Assembly: GCA_031255315.1 (NCBI GenBank)
Contig: JAIRSS010000261.1
Location: forward strand, 1-5,826
From: Spirochaetaceae bacterium
Lineage (GTDB): Bacteria; Spirochaetota; Spirochaetia; Treponematales; Breznakiellaceae
DNA length: 5,826 nucleotides
Direction: 5' to 3'
The position numbers and the translations under genes are program-made. Shown here one piece after another: positions 1-5,820 of the stretch; within the stretch, counting starts at the first letter, position 1; every line of letters begins with the position of its first letter. The notes beneath the pieces are model-generated. The model saw only the letters and a program-made list of their open reading frames with translations. It searched no databases and was not told the origin of the DNA.

Positions 1-154
1 GTTTGGGGAAGTTATCGCCGCGTTAAAAGCGGGGAAGATCTCCCTGGACGGGGCGGTTTCCCATGTGGTTCCCTTTGCCGACGCGATAGAAGCCTTTAAG
101 ATGGTTGACGGGGGAGACCCCAGTATCCGTAAGGTTGTTCTGTCGTTTGAATAG
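1..154 (+). CDS. C-terminal end of a zinc-type medium-chain alcohol/polyol dehydrogenase (partial)
   Basis: Reading from base 2 gives 50 residues ending at a TAG stop (152-154); the 5' part lies outside the window. The visible tail has the pattern of medium-chain dehydrogenase/reductase C-termini: an ALKAGKI turn (residues 6-12 of the fragment), then SHVVPFADAIEAFKMVD, then a short strand ending in KVVLSF. In sorbitol, threonine and related alcohol dehydrogenases this stretch is the last helix and strand of the catalytic domain. The zinc and NAD(P) binding residues are upstream and cannot be seen, so the substrate is unknown. A polyol or xylitol dehydrogenase would suit the nearby xylose genes, but that is only a guess. 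The gene converges on rnc and is probably not in the same operon as anything else here. Family call fairly secure; precise function not. Confidence 0.75.
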   Translation, partial: FGEVIAALKAGKISLDGAVSHVVPFADAIEAFKMVDGGDPSIRKVVLSFE

Positions 155-164
155 GCCCGCTGTG

Positions 165-192
165 GGCGGGGCGTAGTTTTTCGCGCTCCGCC
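165..192 (+). terminator. Possible terminator hairpin after the dehydrogenase gene
   Basis: Ten bases after the stop codon, GGCGGGGCG (165-173) pairs with CGCTCCGCC (184-192): 9 bp including one G-T pair, with a 10-base T-rich loop. The following bases are only moderately T-rich (TATTCTCCATATTTT), not a clean T-run, so this is a weak or factor-assisted terminator at best. A competing small stem, CCCGC (156-160) with GCGGG (166-170), overlaps its 5' arm. Confidence 0.45.
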
Positions 193-229
193 TATTCTCC
201 ATATTTTACTGTTTCGCCATGTTTGTGAG

Positions 230-259
230 GCTTCCCCAAAACTTCAGTTTTGAGGAAGC
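230..259 (-). terminator. Strong stem-loop 3' of rnc, possible terminator or 3' end stabiliser
   Basis: GCTTCC (230-235) pairs with GGAAGC (254-259) and CAAAAC (237-242) with GTTTTG (247-252): 12 paired bases, one C/A mismatch (236/253) and a 4-base loop TTCA (243-246). It sits 22 bases beyond the rnc stop on the minus strand. Neither side has a T-run directly after the stem, so classical intrinsic termination is uncertain. A role as a Rho-terminated 3' end protector, or as a shared block between convergent transcripts, fits equally well. Confidence 0.5.
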
Positions 260-281
260 AGCCTTGAAATTCGCCGTTCCG

Positions 282-1010
282 CTAATCGTTTATATTCCCC
301 GCTTCAAACGTGTCTTTCGCTAAATTTTCATAGGCTATTTTGGCGGCTTCCTGCTCGGCGCTTTTTTTGTTTTTCCCCATGCCCGGACCAAAGGTCTGAT
401 CATTTACCCGAACTTCTATCCAAAACAGATGATTGTGATCCGGACCGCTCCGCTTGATGAGACAGTAAACAGGATAATTCCGGTACATACGCTGGGTAAA
501 TTCCTGAAGGAGAGATTTGTAGTCCCGATGATGCCGGTTATCCAGAACCCGGTCTATCTCTAGGCCGATCCACCGGCTCACAAAACCAAAAACCGCCTTA
601 TACCCGGAATCAAGGTACACAGCACCTATAAGAGCTTCCATGGCGTCCGCAAGGATAGCGCTCTTCTGCCGGCCCCCTGAAAACTCCTCACCCTTACCGA
701 GCAAGAGGAGGCTGTCAATTTGAAGCGTCCGGGCGACTCCAGCAAGAATATTTTCAGAAACTACCACCGACTTTATTTTTGCAAGCTCACCTTCCGGTTT
801 ATCGGCCAGCTTTCTATAAAGCAACTCCGCGATAACCGCGCCCAGAACAGCGTCCCCTAAAAATTCAAGGCGTTCATTATTTCCTCTATAACCGGACTCG
901 TTAGCAACAGAACGGTGCATAAAAGAACAATTTAAAAGCAACAGATTCTTAAATCGGATTCCGGCGGCTTTCTGAAAGGAATTTAAGACCTTTTTCCGCT
1001 CGGAATCCAC
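282..1010 (-). CDS. rnc: Ribonuclease III
   Basis: Double-strand-specific endoribonuclease, a cytoplasmic homodimer that matures rRNA precursors and processes some mRNAs. Numbered from the GTG at 1010 (242 aa), the family signature NNERLEFLGDAVL lies at residues 44-56. The expected acidic active-site residues are present: E46, E49 and D53 in the signature, D122 and E125 in ADAMEALIG, plus an acidic residue in the EGELAKIKS segment. A dsRNA-binding domain fills about residues 160-233, ending in the typical GKNKKSAEQEAA helix. Length matches the usual 220-250 aa. The start is uncertain. The frame stays open upstream through ATG codons at 1076, 1097 and 1109, but these lie inside acpP, lack good ribosome binding sites and add sequence outside the RNase III domain. 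I prefer GTG 1010, 28 bases after the acpP stop, with a weak AAAGG 12 bases upstream. Last gene of the rpmF-acpP-rnc operon. Confidence 0.93.
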   Translation of the reverse strand: MDSERKKVLNSFQKAAGIRFKNLLLLNCSFMHRSVANESGYRGNNERLEFLGDAVLGAVIAELLYRKLADKPEGELAKIKSVVVSENILAGVARTLQIDSLLLLGKGEEFSGGRQKSAILADAMEALIGAVYLDSGYKAVFGFVSRWIGLEIDRVLDNRHHRDYKSLLQEFTQRMYRNYPVYCLIKRSGPDHNHLFWIEVRVNDQTFGPGMGKNKKSAEQEAAKIAYENLAKDTFEAGNIND

Positions 1011-1038
1011 CTGTTGAACCGGCCTTTGGCTGGTACCG

Positions 1039-1293
1039 TTACTTTTGCTGGGATTCTTTAATATAGTTGTAGGCATCCCGAACGGTTTCAAACTCATTGG
1101 CCTTTTCATCGGGTATGGATATGCCCATTTCCTCCTCTATAGCGTAGACCAGTTCATAGGTATCCAAACTGTCCGCACCAAGATCCTGGCGAAAAGAAGC
1201 GTCAGGGGTTACTTTCCCTTCATCAATTTCCAGTTTATTGGAAATCAACCGTTTCATTTTCTCAAACAGCTCATCATTTAATAGTTCTTCCAT
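1039..1293 (-). CDS. acpP: Acyl carrier protein
   Basis: Small acidic cytoplasmic protein (84 aa from ATG 1293) that carries growing fatty acyl chains on a 4'-phosphopantetheine arm. The attachment motif GADSLDTYELV is intact; the modified serine is residue 42 of this start. Helix II follows as ELVYAIEEEMGISIPDE, and helix IV as the VRDAYNYIKE segment near the C-terminus. Length and charge are normal for the family. An in-frame GTG at 1296 directly precedes the ATG. GAGGAG lies 8 bases before the ATG and 5 before the GTG, so either is possible and they differ by one residue. The gene is 25 bases downstream of rpmF and 28 bases upstream of the preferred rnc start, clearly co-transcribed. The Treponema-like pairing with rpmF and rnc links lipid synthesis with translation and RNA processing. 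Confidence 0.97.
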   Translation of the reverse strand: MEELLNDELFEKMKRLISNKLEIDEGKVTPDASFRQDLGADSLDTYELVYAIEEEMGISIPDEKANEFETVRDAYNYIKESQQK

Positions 1294-1318
1294 CACGAAA
1301 ACTCCTCACTGTTAGTCC

Positions 1319-1507
1319 TTAAACTTTTGATTCGGGGTTAATGATTTGCTTACCCCGGTAAAAACCGCATTTTGGACATACCCGATGGAGCAAAACCCGG
1401 TTTCCACACGTACTGCATTCAATCAGATTAGGTGCGGTAAGTTTCATATTAATAGATTGCCGACGCCGGGTCCTGGCCTTTGATGTTTTCGCCCTAGGTA
1501 CAGCCAT
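1319..1507 (-). CDS. rpmF: 50S ribosomal protein L32
   Basis: Structural protein of the large ribosomal subunit, 62 aa. It begins MAVPRAKTSKARTRRRQ, the typical very basic L32 N-terminus, followed by a four-cysteine zinc ribbon: C31-x2-C34 and C44-x2-C47 (CSTCGN, then CPKCGFYRG). It is therefore the zinc-binding (C+) form rather than a cysteine-free paralogue. ATG 1507 is preceded by GAGG with a 6-base spacing. It is the first gene of the rpmF-acpP-rnc operon, with a consensus-like promoter about 40 bases upstream. Confidence 0.97.
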   Translation of the reverse strand: MAVPRAKTSKARTRRRQSINMKLTAPNLIECSTCGNRVLLHRVCPKCGFYRGKQIINPESKV

Positions 1508-1546
1508 TTAAAACCTCGCTTCACGTAAAATATTTTAGACATGGTT

Positions 1547-1575
1547 ATTTTAACCAAAAAGCGCCAGTATGTCAA
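1547..1575 (-). promoter_or_regulatory. Sigma70-type promoter of the rpmF-acpP-rnc operon
   Basis: On the minus strand, TTGACA (1575-1570, perfect -35) and TAAAAT (1552-1547, one mismatch from TATAAT) are separated by exactly 17 bases. Transcription would begin near 1540, giving a leader of about 33 bases that includes the rpmF ribosome binding site. The quality suggests strong constitutive expression, as expected for ribosomal protein and ACP genes. Upstream, 1576-1677 holds no recognisable gene and only a weak 5-bp stem (1621-1625 with 1635-1639), so no clear terminator separates the regulator gene from this operon. Confidence 0.8.
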
Positions 1576-1677
1576 TCATCCGCGTTGCCTCAAAGCTCAA
1601 AAGCCATCCAGAATCCTGCATAGGCATAGTGCAAGCCTAAATCTATACAAGAATTAGACTTACGCAGGGTAAAATTT

Positions 1678-2514
1678 TTACAGGGGGAATCGCGCCGGGG
1701 CGGCGGTCCGGCTGAAAGTACGGCGGTATTCCAGGGGCGAAAGCCCGGTACACTTCTTGAACGTCCGGGAAAAATGAAAGGGGGTTTCAAAGCCGAAACG
1801 ATCCGCTACATCCTGAATTTTAAGGGTGGTGTCTACTAAAAAGGAAGACGCGGCTTCTATCTTGAGGCGGGTGAAGTATTGAAACGGAGAAATCCCCAGG
1901 TGTTTATGAAAAAGCCTGATAAAGTGTTCTTCCGACAGCCCAAGCCGATCCGCAAATTTCCCCACATTGAATTTCACCCGTACCGACTGCTCCATGACTC
2001 CCAAGGCCCGTTCTACATATTCGTTTTTATTTTCCTGGGGGGGCCTGGAATCCGGCCCCCCCGCTCCGCCGAACCAGCGGTACAGCAAGCTCAGTAATAG
2101 ATATTCCGCCGCCCTGCCGTTTCCCCCAGACGCGTCCCCCGCCAGACGGCGGACTTCCTCGATCAGAAACCGGTCCCGCCGTTCCGCCGGAACTCCCCGG
2201 TAGTTCCGGGGGCCGGAAATGAGGGCGAGAAGTTCCCCCTCGGTTTCCGGGTCCGGCTCAAAAAGCACGGCGTAATAGCTGATGGGGCGTCGTACCGCTC
2301 CGGGTAATATCGAGTGAAATTCCCGGGGTTTCGTAAGGAAAAGCTGGTTCCCCAGGATGGTATAGGTGGAACGGTTCAGCCGGAAGGCGCCGCTTCCTTC
2401 AATAAAGAAGTGAACTTCGTAATCTCCCGGATTATGGGCATGATAGCGGCCGTGCCAGGCGAGTTTGTTACCTCCCGCCAGTTTATAAACATACACCGCA
2501 TCTTTGATCCGCAT
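1678..2514 (-). CDS. AraC-family transcriptional regulator, probable regulator of xylBA
   Basis: Predicted DNA-binding regulator, 278 aa from ATG 2514. Residues about 10-90 form a cupin-type sensor domain (HGRYHAHNPGDYEVHFFIEG followed by a GNQLFLTKPREFHSI strand pair). A variable linker follows, with a Gly/Pro-rich part around residues 149-160. The C-terminal ~100 residues are an AraC-type double helix-turn-helix: first HTH near VGKFADRLGLSEEHFIRLFHK, second near IQDVADRFGFETPFHFSRTF, then the conserved GLSPLEYRR. Size and order match the classic 270-300 aa AraC group. E. coli XylR instead carries a periplasmic-binding-protein-like sensor and is about 390 aa. Divergent orientation from xylB with a 95-bp shared gap suggests it controls xylBA and perhaps itself; the effector is not shown by sequence. 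No ribosome binding site precedes ATG 2514. A TTG at 2529 would add five residues but also lacks one. High GC like the xyl genes, unlike the neighbouring rpmF operon. Confidence 0.9.
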   Translation of the reverse strand: MRIKDAVYVYKLAGGNKLAWHGRYHAHNPGDYEVHFFIEGSGAFRLNRSTYTILGNQLFLTKPREFHSILPGAVRRPISYYAVLFEPDPETEGELLALISGPRNYRGVPAERRDRFLIEEVRRLAGDASGGNGRAAEYLLLSLLYRWFGGAGGPDSRPPQENKNEYVERALGVMEQSVRVKFNVGKFADRLGLSEEHFIRLFHKHLGISPFQYFTRLKIEAASSFLVDTTLKIQDVADRFGFETPFHFSRTFKKCTGLSPLEYRRTFSRTAAPARFPL

Positions 2515-2609
2515 AGCGCAAAATATCAATAATAGATATGTTTCGTCAATATCACGTATGGAGGAAAGGACGAGATCGCCGGTATACTGCTTTTTATGAG
2601 GAGAACGCC
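2515..2609. promoter_or_regulatory. Divergent control region between the AraC-type regulator and xylB
   Basis: This 95-bp gap must hold both promoters. Toward xylB there is a good -10 box TATACT (2583-2588), but the expected -35 position (2560-2565) reads GGAGGA. That promoter therefore probably needs an activator. A start near 2595 would leave a leader of about 15 bases containing GAGGAG (2598-2603), six bases before the xylB ATG. Toward the regulator, TTGACG (2549-2544) is a plausible -35, with AT-rich TATTTT or ATATTT around 2526-2520 as -10, putting the transcript start at or near ATG 2514. The left part (2521-2560) is markedly AT-rich compared with the flanks. Confidence 0.6.
2522..2554. 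promoter_or_regulatory. Candidate AraC-type operator: direct repeat AATATCA
   Basis: AATATCA occurs at 2522-2528 and again at 2548-2554 in the same orientation. The match extends loosely to 10 of 14 bases, and the start-to-start distance is 26 bases. AraC-family proteins typically bind direct repeats next to or overlapping the -35 of the target promoter. The second copy ends 28 bases before the xylB -10 box, a suitable place for an activator. An inverted pair ATATC (2523-2527) / GATAT (2535-2539) overlaps the first copy. Binding is inferred, not shown. Confidence 0.35.
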
Positions 2610-4097
2610 ATGAAAACGATATGCGGAATTGATCTGGGGACTCAAAGTTGTAAAGTCCTTATCTATGACTATGAAAAGAAAACTGTAGCCGCGCGGGCCC
2701 AGGCTCAGGTGGACATGATCGCGGAAAACGACGGTACAAGGGAACAAAAAGCCGAATGGTACGACGCGGCCTTACAAGAATGTTTCGGCAAAATTCCCGC
2801 GGATGTTCGGGGGACTATTGCCGCCATAGGCGTATCCGGACACCAGCACAGCCTGGTTCCCCTGAACGCGGACGGCAAGCCGCTGTATAACGTGAAGCTC
2901 TGGTGTGACACGTCCACCGCCGCTGAATGTAATCAGCTCACCGCGGCGGCGGGAGGCGAGGACAAGCTGATAGCCGAAACCGGGCTTCCTATGAGGCCGG
3001 GCTATACCGCCCCCAAAGTGCAATGGCTCAAGAACCATAAACCGGAAGCCTTTGCCAAACTCAAACACATCCTCCTTCCCCACGATTACATCAACTTCCT
3101 TCTTACGGGGGAGTATGTTGCCGAATACGGCGACGCTTCAGGGACGGCCCTGATGGATGTCCGGAAACGGGAATGGTCCGCCAGGATCGCCGGCCTTATA
3201 GACCCGGCGGTCGCCGGGTGTCTGCCGAAACTCATTCCCTCAGACCAAAGCGCGGGGACGGTGTCCGCGGCGGCGGCCCGGCGATTCGGAATTCCTCAGG
3301 GCGCGATAGTGGCCGCCGGCGGCGGGGACAACATGATGGGCGCTATTGGTACGGGGGCGGTTCGGGACGGCTCCCTCACCATGAGCCTCGGGACATCGGG
3401 GACCTTGTTCGGCTTTTCCGCCGTCCCGGTGGTGGACCCCGCCGGGAACCTTGCGGCCTTCTGTTCGTCCACCAACGGCTGGCTGCCCCTGCTCTGTACT
3501 ATGAATTGCACTGTCGCAAGCGAGGAATTCCGCGCCCTCCTGGGGCTGGGCGTGAAGGAGTTCGACGGAGAAGCGGCCAAGGCCCCCATAGGCGCCGGCG
3601 GCCTGGTGGTCCTCCCCTTCTTCAACGGCGAGCGCACCCCAAACCTCCCCAACGGCCGGGCCAGTCTCAACGGCGCTACGAGCGCTAACTTTACGCGGGA
3701 AAACATCGCCCGGGCCGCCCTGGAAGCGGCTATATTCGGTATGCGCATCGGCCTTGAGGGGTTCAACAGCCTGGGGTATACCGCGAAGGAGATCCGGCTG
3801 GCCGGCGGCGGCGCGAAAAGCCCCCTGTGGCAAAATATCGCCGCCAATGTAATGAACCTGCCGGTGCGGGTTCCTTCAAACGAAGAGGCCGCCGCTATGG
3901 GCGGGGCGATACAGGCGCTCTGGGTTCTTGAAAAACAGGCCAATCCCGGCGCGTCGATAGAAGCGCTGGTGGACGCCCACATCGCTCTTGAGGGCGGGGT
4001 TACGGTCAACCCGGATCCCCCGTCGGCGGCGGCGTACAACACGGCGTACGCCGGCTATTCACGGTATCTAGAGGCGTTAAGTCCTCTCTATATATAG
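2610..4097 (+). CDS. xylB: Xylulokinase
   Basis: ATP-dependent kinase of the FGGY family converting D-xylulose to D-xylulose 5-phosphate in the cytoplasm; 495 aa, the normal length. N-terminal domain: phosphate loop GIDLGTQS (residues 6-13, with D8), GVSGHQHSLV (74-83), LWCDTST (97-103) and LPHDYINFLLTG (156-167), all xylulokinase-like. C-terminal domain: GGGDN with the expected catalytic base D240, SLGTSGT (259-265), NGERTPNLP (339-347), and the family signature GGGAKSPLWQNIAANVM (399-415) followed by EEAAAMGGA. The substrate call rests on these motifs plus the adjacent xylA; other FGGY kinases are less likely. ATG 2610 is chosen because GAGGAG lies six bases upstream and the protein then starts directly at the kinase fold. 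The frame is open further upstream to ATG 2538, but those 24 residues are not family-like and cross the promoter. First gene of the xylBA operon. Confidence 0.95.
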   Translation: MKTICGIDLGTQSCKVLIYDYEKKTVAARAQAQVDMIAENDGTREQKAEWYDAALQECFGKIPADVRGTIAAIGVSGHQHSLVPLNADGKPLYNVKLWCDTSTAAECNQLTAAAGGEDKLIAETGLPMRPGYTAPKVQWLKNHKPEAFAKLKHILLPHDYINFLLTGEYVAEYGDASGTALMDVRKREWSARIAGLIDPAVAGCLPKLIPSDQSAGTVSAAAARRFGIPQGAIVAAGGGDNMMGAIGTGAVRDGSLTMSLGTSGTLFGFSAVPVVDPAGNLAAFCSSTNGWLPLLCTMNCTVASEEFRALLGLGVKEFDGEAAKAPIGAGGLVVLPFFNGERTPNLPNGRASLNGATSANFTRENIARAALEAAIFGMRIGLEGFNSLGYTAKEIRLAGGGAKSPLWQNIAANVMNLPVRVPSNEEAAAMGGAIQALWVLEKQANPGASIEALVDAHIALEGGVTVNPDPPSAAAYNTAYAGYSRYLEALSPLYI

Positions 4098-4138
4098 GCC
4101 TGTTCACGGCCGCAACGACAATTTGGAGGTAACAAACC

Positions 4139-5482
4139 ATGTCGGATTATTTTGTGGGAAGTAAAGAGTACTTCCCCGGTATCGGAAAGATCTCGTATGA
4201 AGGCCCGGAGAGCGACAATCCTCTGGCGTTCAAGTATTACGACGCGGAAAAGATGGTAGGCGGTAAAAAGATGAAGGATCATCTTCGTTTCGCCGTAGCC
4301 TACTGGCACAGTTTCTGCGCAGACGGCGCCGACCCTTTCGGCGCCGCCACCCATCCCCATCCCTGGATTGTGGACGCCTCCTGTCCCATGGAAGCGGCTG
4401 AACACAAGCTGGACGCGGCGTTTGAGTTCATCACTAAACTGGGCGCCGAATACTACGCCTTCCACGACCGGGATATGGCCCCGGAAGGCGCTACTCCCGC
4501 GGAAAGCGAGAAGAACCTGCAAGTCCTGACCGCCAAGGCCAAAGAGCGCCAGACGGCTGCCGGCGTCAAGCTCCTGTGGGGGACGGCGAACCTTTTCACC
4601 CATCCGCGGTATATGAACGGCGCGGCTACCAACCCGGAATTCGCCGTTCTCGCGCTGGCGGCCAACCAGGTCAAAGCCGCCATTGACGCTACGATAGCGC
4701 TGGACGGGCAGGGCTACACCTTCTGGGGCGGACGGGAGGGCTACATGAGCCTCCTCAATACCGATCTTAAGCGGGAAAAAGAACATCTGGCCGCGTTCCT
4801 TTCCGCCGCCCGGGATTACGCCCGCGCCCAGGGCTTCAAAGGGGCCTTCTATATTGAGCCCAAGCCTATGGAGCCCACCAAGCACCAGTACGACTACGAC
4901 ACGGAAACCGTCATCGGCTTCCTGCGCTATTACGGCCTGGACAAGGACTTCCGCCTGAACATCGAAGCCAACCACGCCGAGCTTGCCGGTCATGACTTTT
5001 TTCACGAACTGGAAACCGCCGCCGCCGCTGGTCTTTTCGGTTCCGTGGACGCCAACCGCGGCGAGCCCCGGAACGGCTGGGACACTGACCAGTTCCCCAA
5101 CAGCTACTACGAAACCAGCCTGGCCATGTACGCCATCCTGCGGGCCGGCGGCTTTACCACGGGGGGCCTCAATTTCGACGCGAAGATCCGCCGCAACTCG
5201 GTGGACCCCGCCGACCTCTTTGAAGCCCATATAGGCGGCATGGACGCGTTCGCGGCGGGCCTTGAAGCCGCCCACCGGCTCATCTCCGACGGCAGGCTGG
5301 CGGACTTTGTGAAGAACCGCTATGCGTCCTTCGACTCAGGGAAGGGCGCCGCGTTCGAGAAGGGCGGACTCACGCTGGAAGACCTGGCGAAGCTGGGGGT
5401 TGATTACGGCGCTTTCGGCGTTACGAGCGGCAAGCAGGAACGGCTGGAGAATATCCTGAATCAGCGCCTGCTGGGACTGTAA
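4139..5482 (+). CDS. xylA: Xylose isomerase (type II)
   Basis: Metal-dependent isomerase converting D-xylose to D-xylulose (also D-glucose to D-fructose) in the cytoplasm; a TIM-barrel tetramer in the family. At 447 aa it is the longer type II form, about 440 aa like the E. coli enzyme, not the ~390 aa type I form. All key residues are visible at a constant offset of +8 from E. coli as I recall it: catalytic H109 and D112 in FHDRD; metal ligands E240 ([12 protein letters not shown]), E276 and H279 ([12 protein letters not shown]), D304 (VDANRGE), D315 and D317 (WDTDQFP), and D347 (NFDAK). The substrate-pocket segments [17 protein letters not shown] and TFWGGREGY are also present. ATG 4139 follows GGAGG with a 9-base spacing. 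The 41-base gap after xylB has no promoter or clear terminator, so the pair is one operon. Nothing truncated or missing. Confidence 0.98.
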   Translation: MSDYFVGSKEYFPGIGKISYEGPESDNPLAFKYYDAEKMVGGKKMKDHLRFAVAYWHSFCADGADPFGAATHPHPWIVDASCPMEAAEHKLDAAFEFITKLGAEYYAFHDRDMAPEGATPAESEKNLQVLTAKAKERQTAAGVKLLWGTANLFTHPRYMNGAATNPEFAVLALAANQVKAAIDATIALDGQGYTFWGGREGYMSLLNTDLKREKEHLAAFLSAARDYARAQGFKGAFYIEPKPMEPTKHQYDYDTETVIGFLRYYGLDKDFRLNIEANHAELAGHDFFHELETAAAAGLFGSVDANRGEPRNGWDTDQFPNSYYETSLAMYAILRAGGFTTGGLNFDAKIRRNSVDPADLFEAHIGGMDAFAAGLEAAHRLISDGRLADFVKNRYASFDSGKGAAFEKGGLTLEDLAKLGVDYGAFGVTSGKQERLENILNQRLLGL

Positions 5483-5487
5483 TACTA

Positions 5488-5545
5488 CCGCGCATTCAGG
5501 AAGCGCGGAAACCGCCGCGAGCCGCCCCTGACGCGCCTCGCGGTG
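5488..5545 (+). other. Two GC-rich stem-loops directly after xylA
   Basis: Five bases past the xylA stop, CCGCGC (5488-5493) pairs with GCGCGG (5503-5508) around a 9-base loop. Immediately after, CCGCGAG (5515-5521) pairs with CTCGCGG (5537-5543), extendable by two more pairs including a G-T, around a 15-base loop. Neither is followed by a T-run: the sequence after the second is GTAAAAAGTT. They may protect the 3' end of the xylBA transcript rather than terminate it; the true terminator is about 60 bases further on. Confidence 0.4.
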
Positions 5546-5585
5546 TAAAAAGTTCTGTAAAAATTTGAGGGAAATCCATCAAACA

Positions 5586-5640
5586 GGCGGCGTATTGCGG
5601 GAAAAACCGGCCGGAAAGGCTGGTTTTTCTCTGCGCCGCC
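5586..5640 (+). terminator. Rho-independent terminator of xylBA, nested in a longer stem
   Basis: GAAAAACCGGCC (5601-5612) pairs with GGCTGGTTTTTC (5618-5629): 12 bp with one G-T pair and loop GGAAA. The 3' arm ends in five T residues followed by CTCT, so a core GC stem with a T-tract works on the plus strand. The matching A-tract on the 5' arm means the minus strand would also terminate, so it can act in both directions. Around it, GGCGGCG (5586-5592) pairs perfectly with CGCCGCC (5634-5640), forming an outer 7-bp stem. Confidence 0.8.
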
Positions 5641-5749
5641 CCGCCGTGATCAAAGGCTTCTGAAATTTTCCCGCCCTTGACCGTGCAAAAAGGGCCGCCG
5701 GGGTCGCGAACGCCGTTGCGGGGCCCCTGTACGCCGCCTGAGGCGGGTC
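5641..5749. other. GC-rich non-coding spacer with small palindromes
   Basis: Together with the preceding hairpins this belongs to a 344-bp stretch (5483-5826) without a credible gene. I see the palindrome GGGGCCCC (5720-5727), the tight hairpin CCGCCTGAGGCGG (5734-5746), and a possible long-range stem GGGCC (5692-5696) with GGCCC (5722-5726). There are no coding signatures, tRNA features or repeat units. A TTGACC at 5677-5682 has no matching -10 box. Confidence 0.4.
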
Positions 5750-5779
5750 TTGAAATACTAGACTTGGGTTTAGTATTGT
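5750..5779 (+). promoter_or_regulatory. Possible promoter with overlapping inverted repeat for the next gene
   Basis: TTGAAA (5750-5755) and TATTGT (5774-5779) are 18 bases apart and make a weak sigma70-type promoter toward the gene beyond the window; TAGTAT (5771-5776) is an alternative -10 with a 15-base spacer. A perfect 7-bp inverted repeat, AATACTA (5754-5760) and TAGTATT (5771-5777), with a 10-base gap, spans the spacer and the -10. This placement is typical of a repressor site, although a small transcript hairpin is also possible. The leader would be about 50 bases. Confidence 0.4.
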
Positions 5780-5820
5780 TGAAGTGAGTTTAGAAGTTGC
5801 AGACTACGATGTTTCAGTTC

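Noticed and set aside
1621..1639. Stem TAGGC/GCCTA as terminator of the regulator gene
   Set aside because: Only 5 bp with a 9-base loop and no T-run; too weak to call.
2538..2609. Possible 24-residue N-terminal extension of xylB from ATG 2538
   Set aside because: It has no ribosome binding site, is not kinase-like and crosses the putative promoter, whereas ATG 2610 has GAGGAG six bases upstream.
2558..2613. Tiny upstream reading frames before xylB: ATG 2558 to TGA 2599 (13 codons) and ATG 2596 to TGA 2613 (5 codons, overlapping the xylB start)
   Set aside because: No ribosome binding site supports either, and the likely transcript start near 2595 excludes the first. Short chance frames are expected here.
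3173..4042. Long open frames overlapping xylB on both strands
   Set aside because: They are products of GC-rich third positions in xylB; the translations are low-complexity Arg/Pro/Gly/Ala-rich and lack domains or ribosome binding sites.
4088..5275. 395-codon open frame antisense to xylA
   Set aside because: It mirrors xylA codon bias, and the translation is repetitive and Val/Gly-rich with no recognisable domain. xylA itself has every active-site residue.
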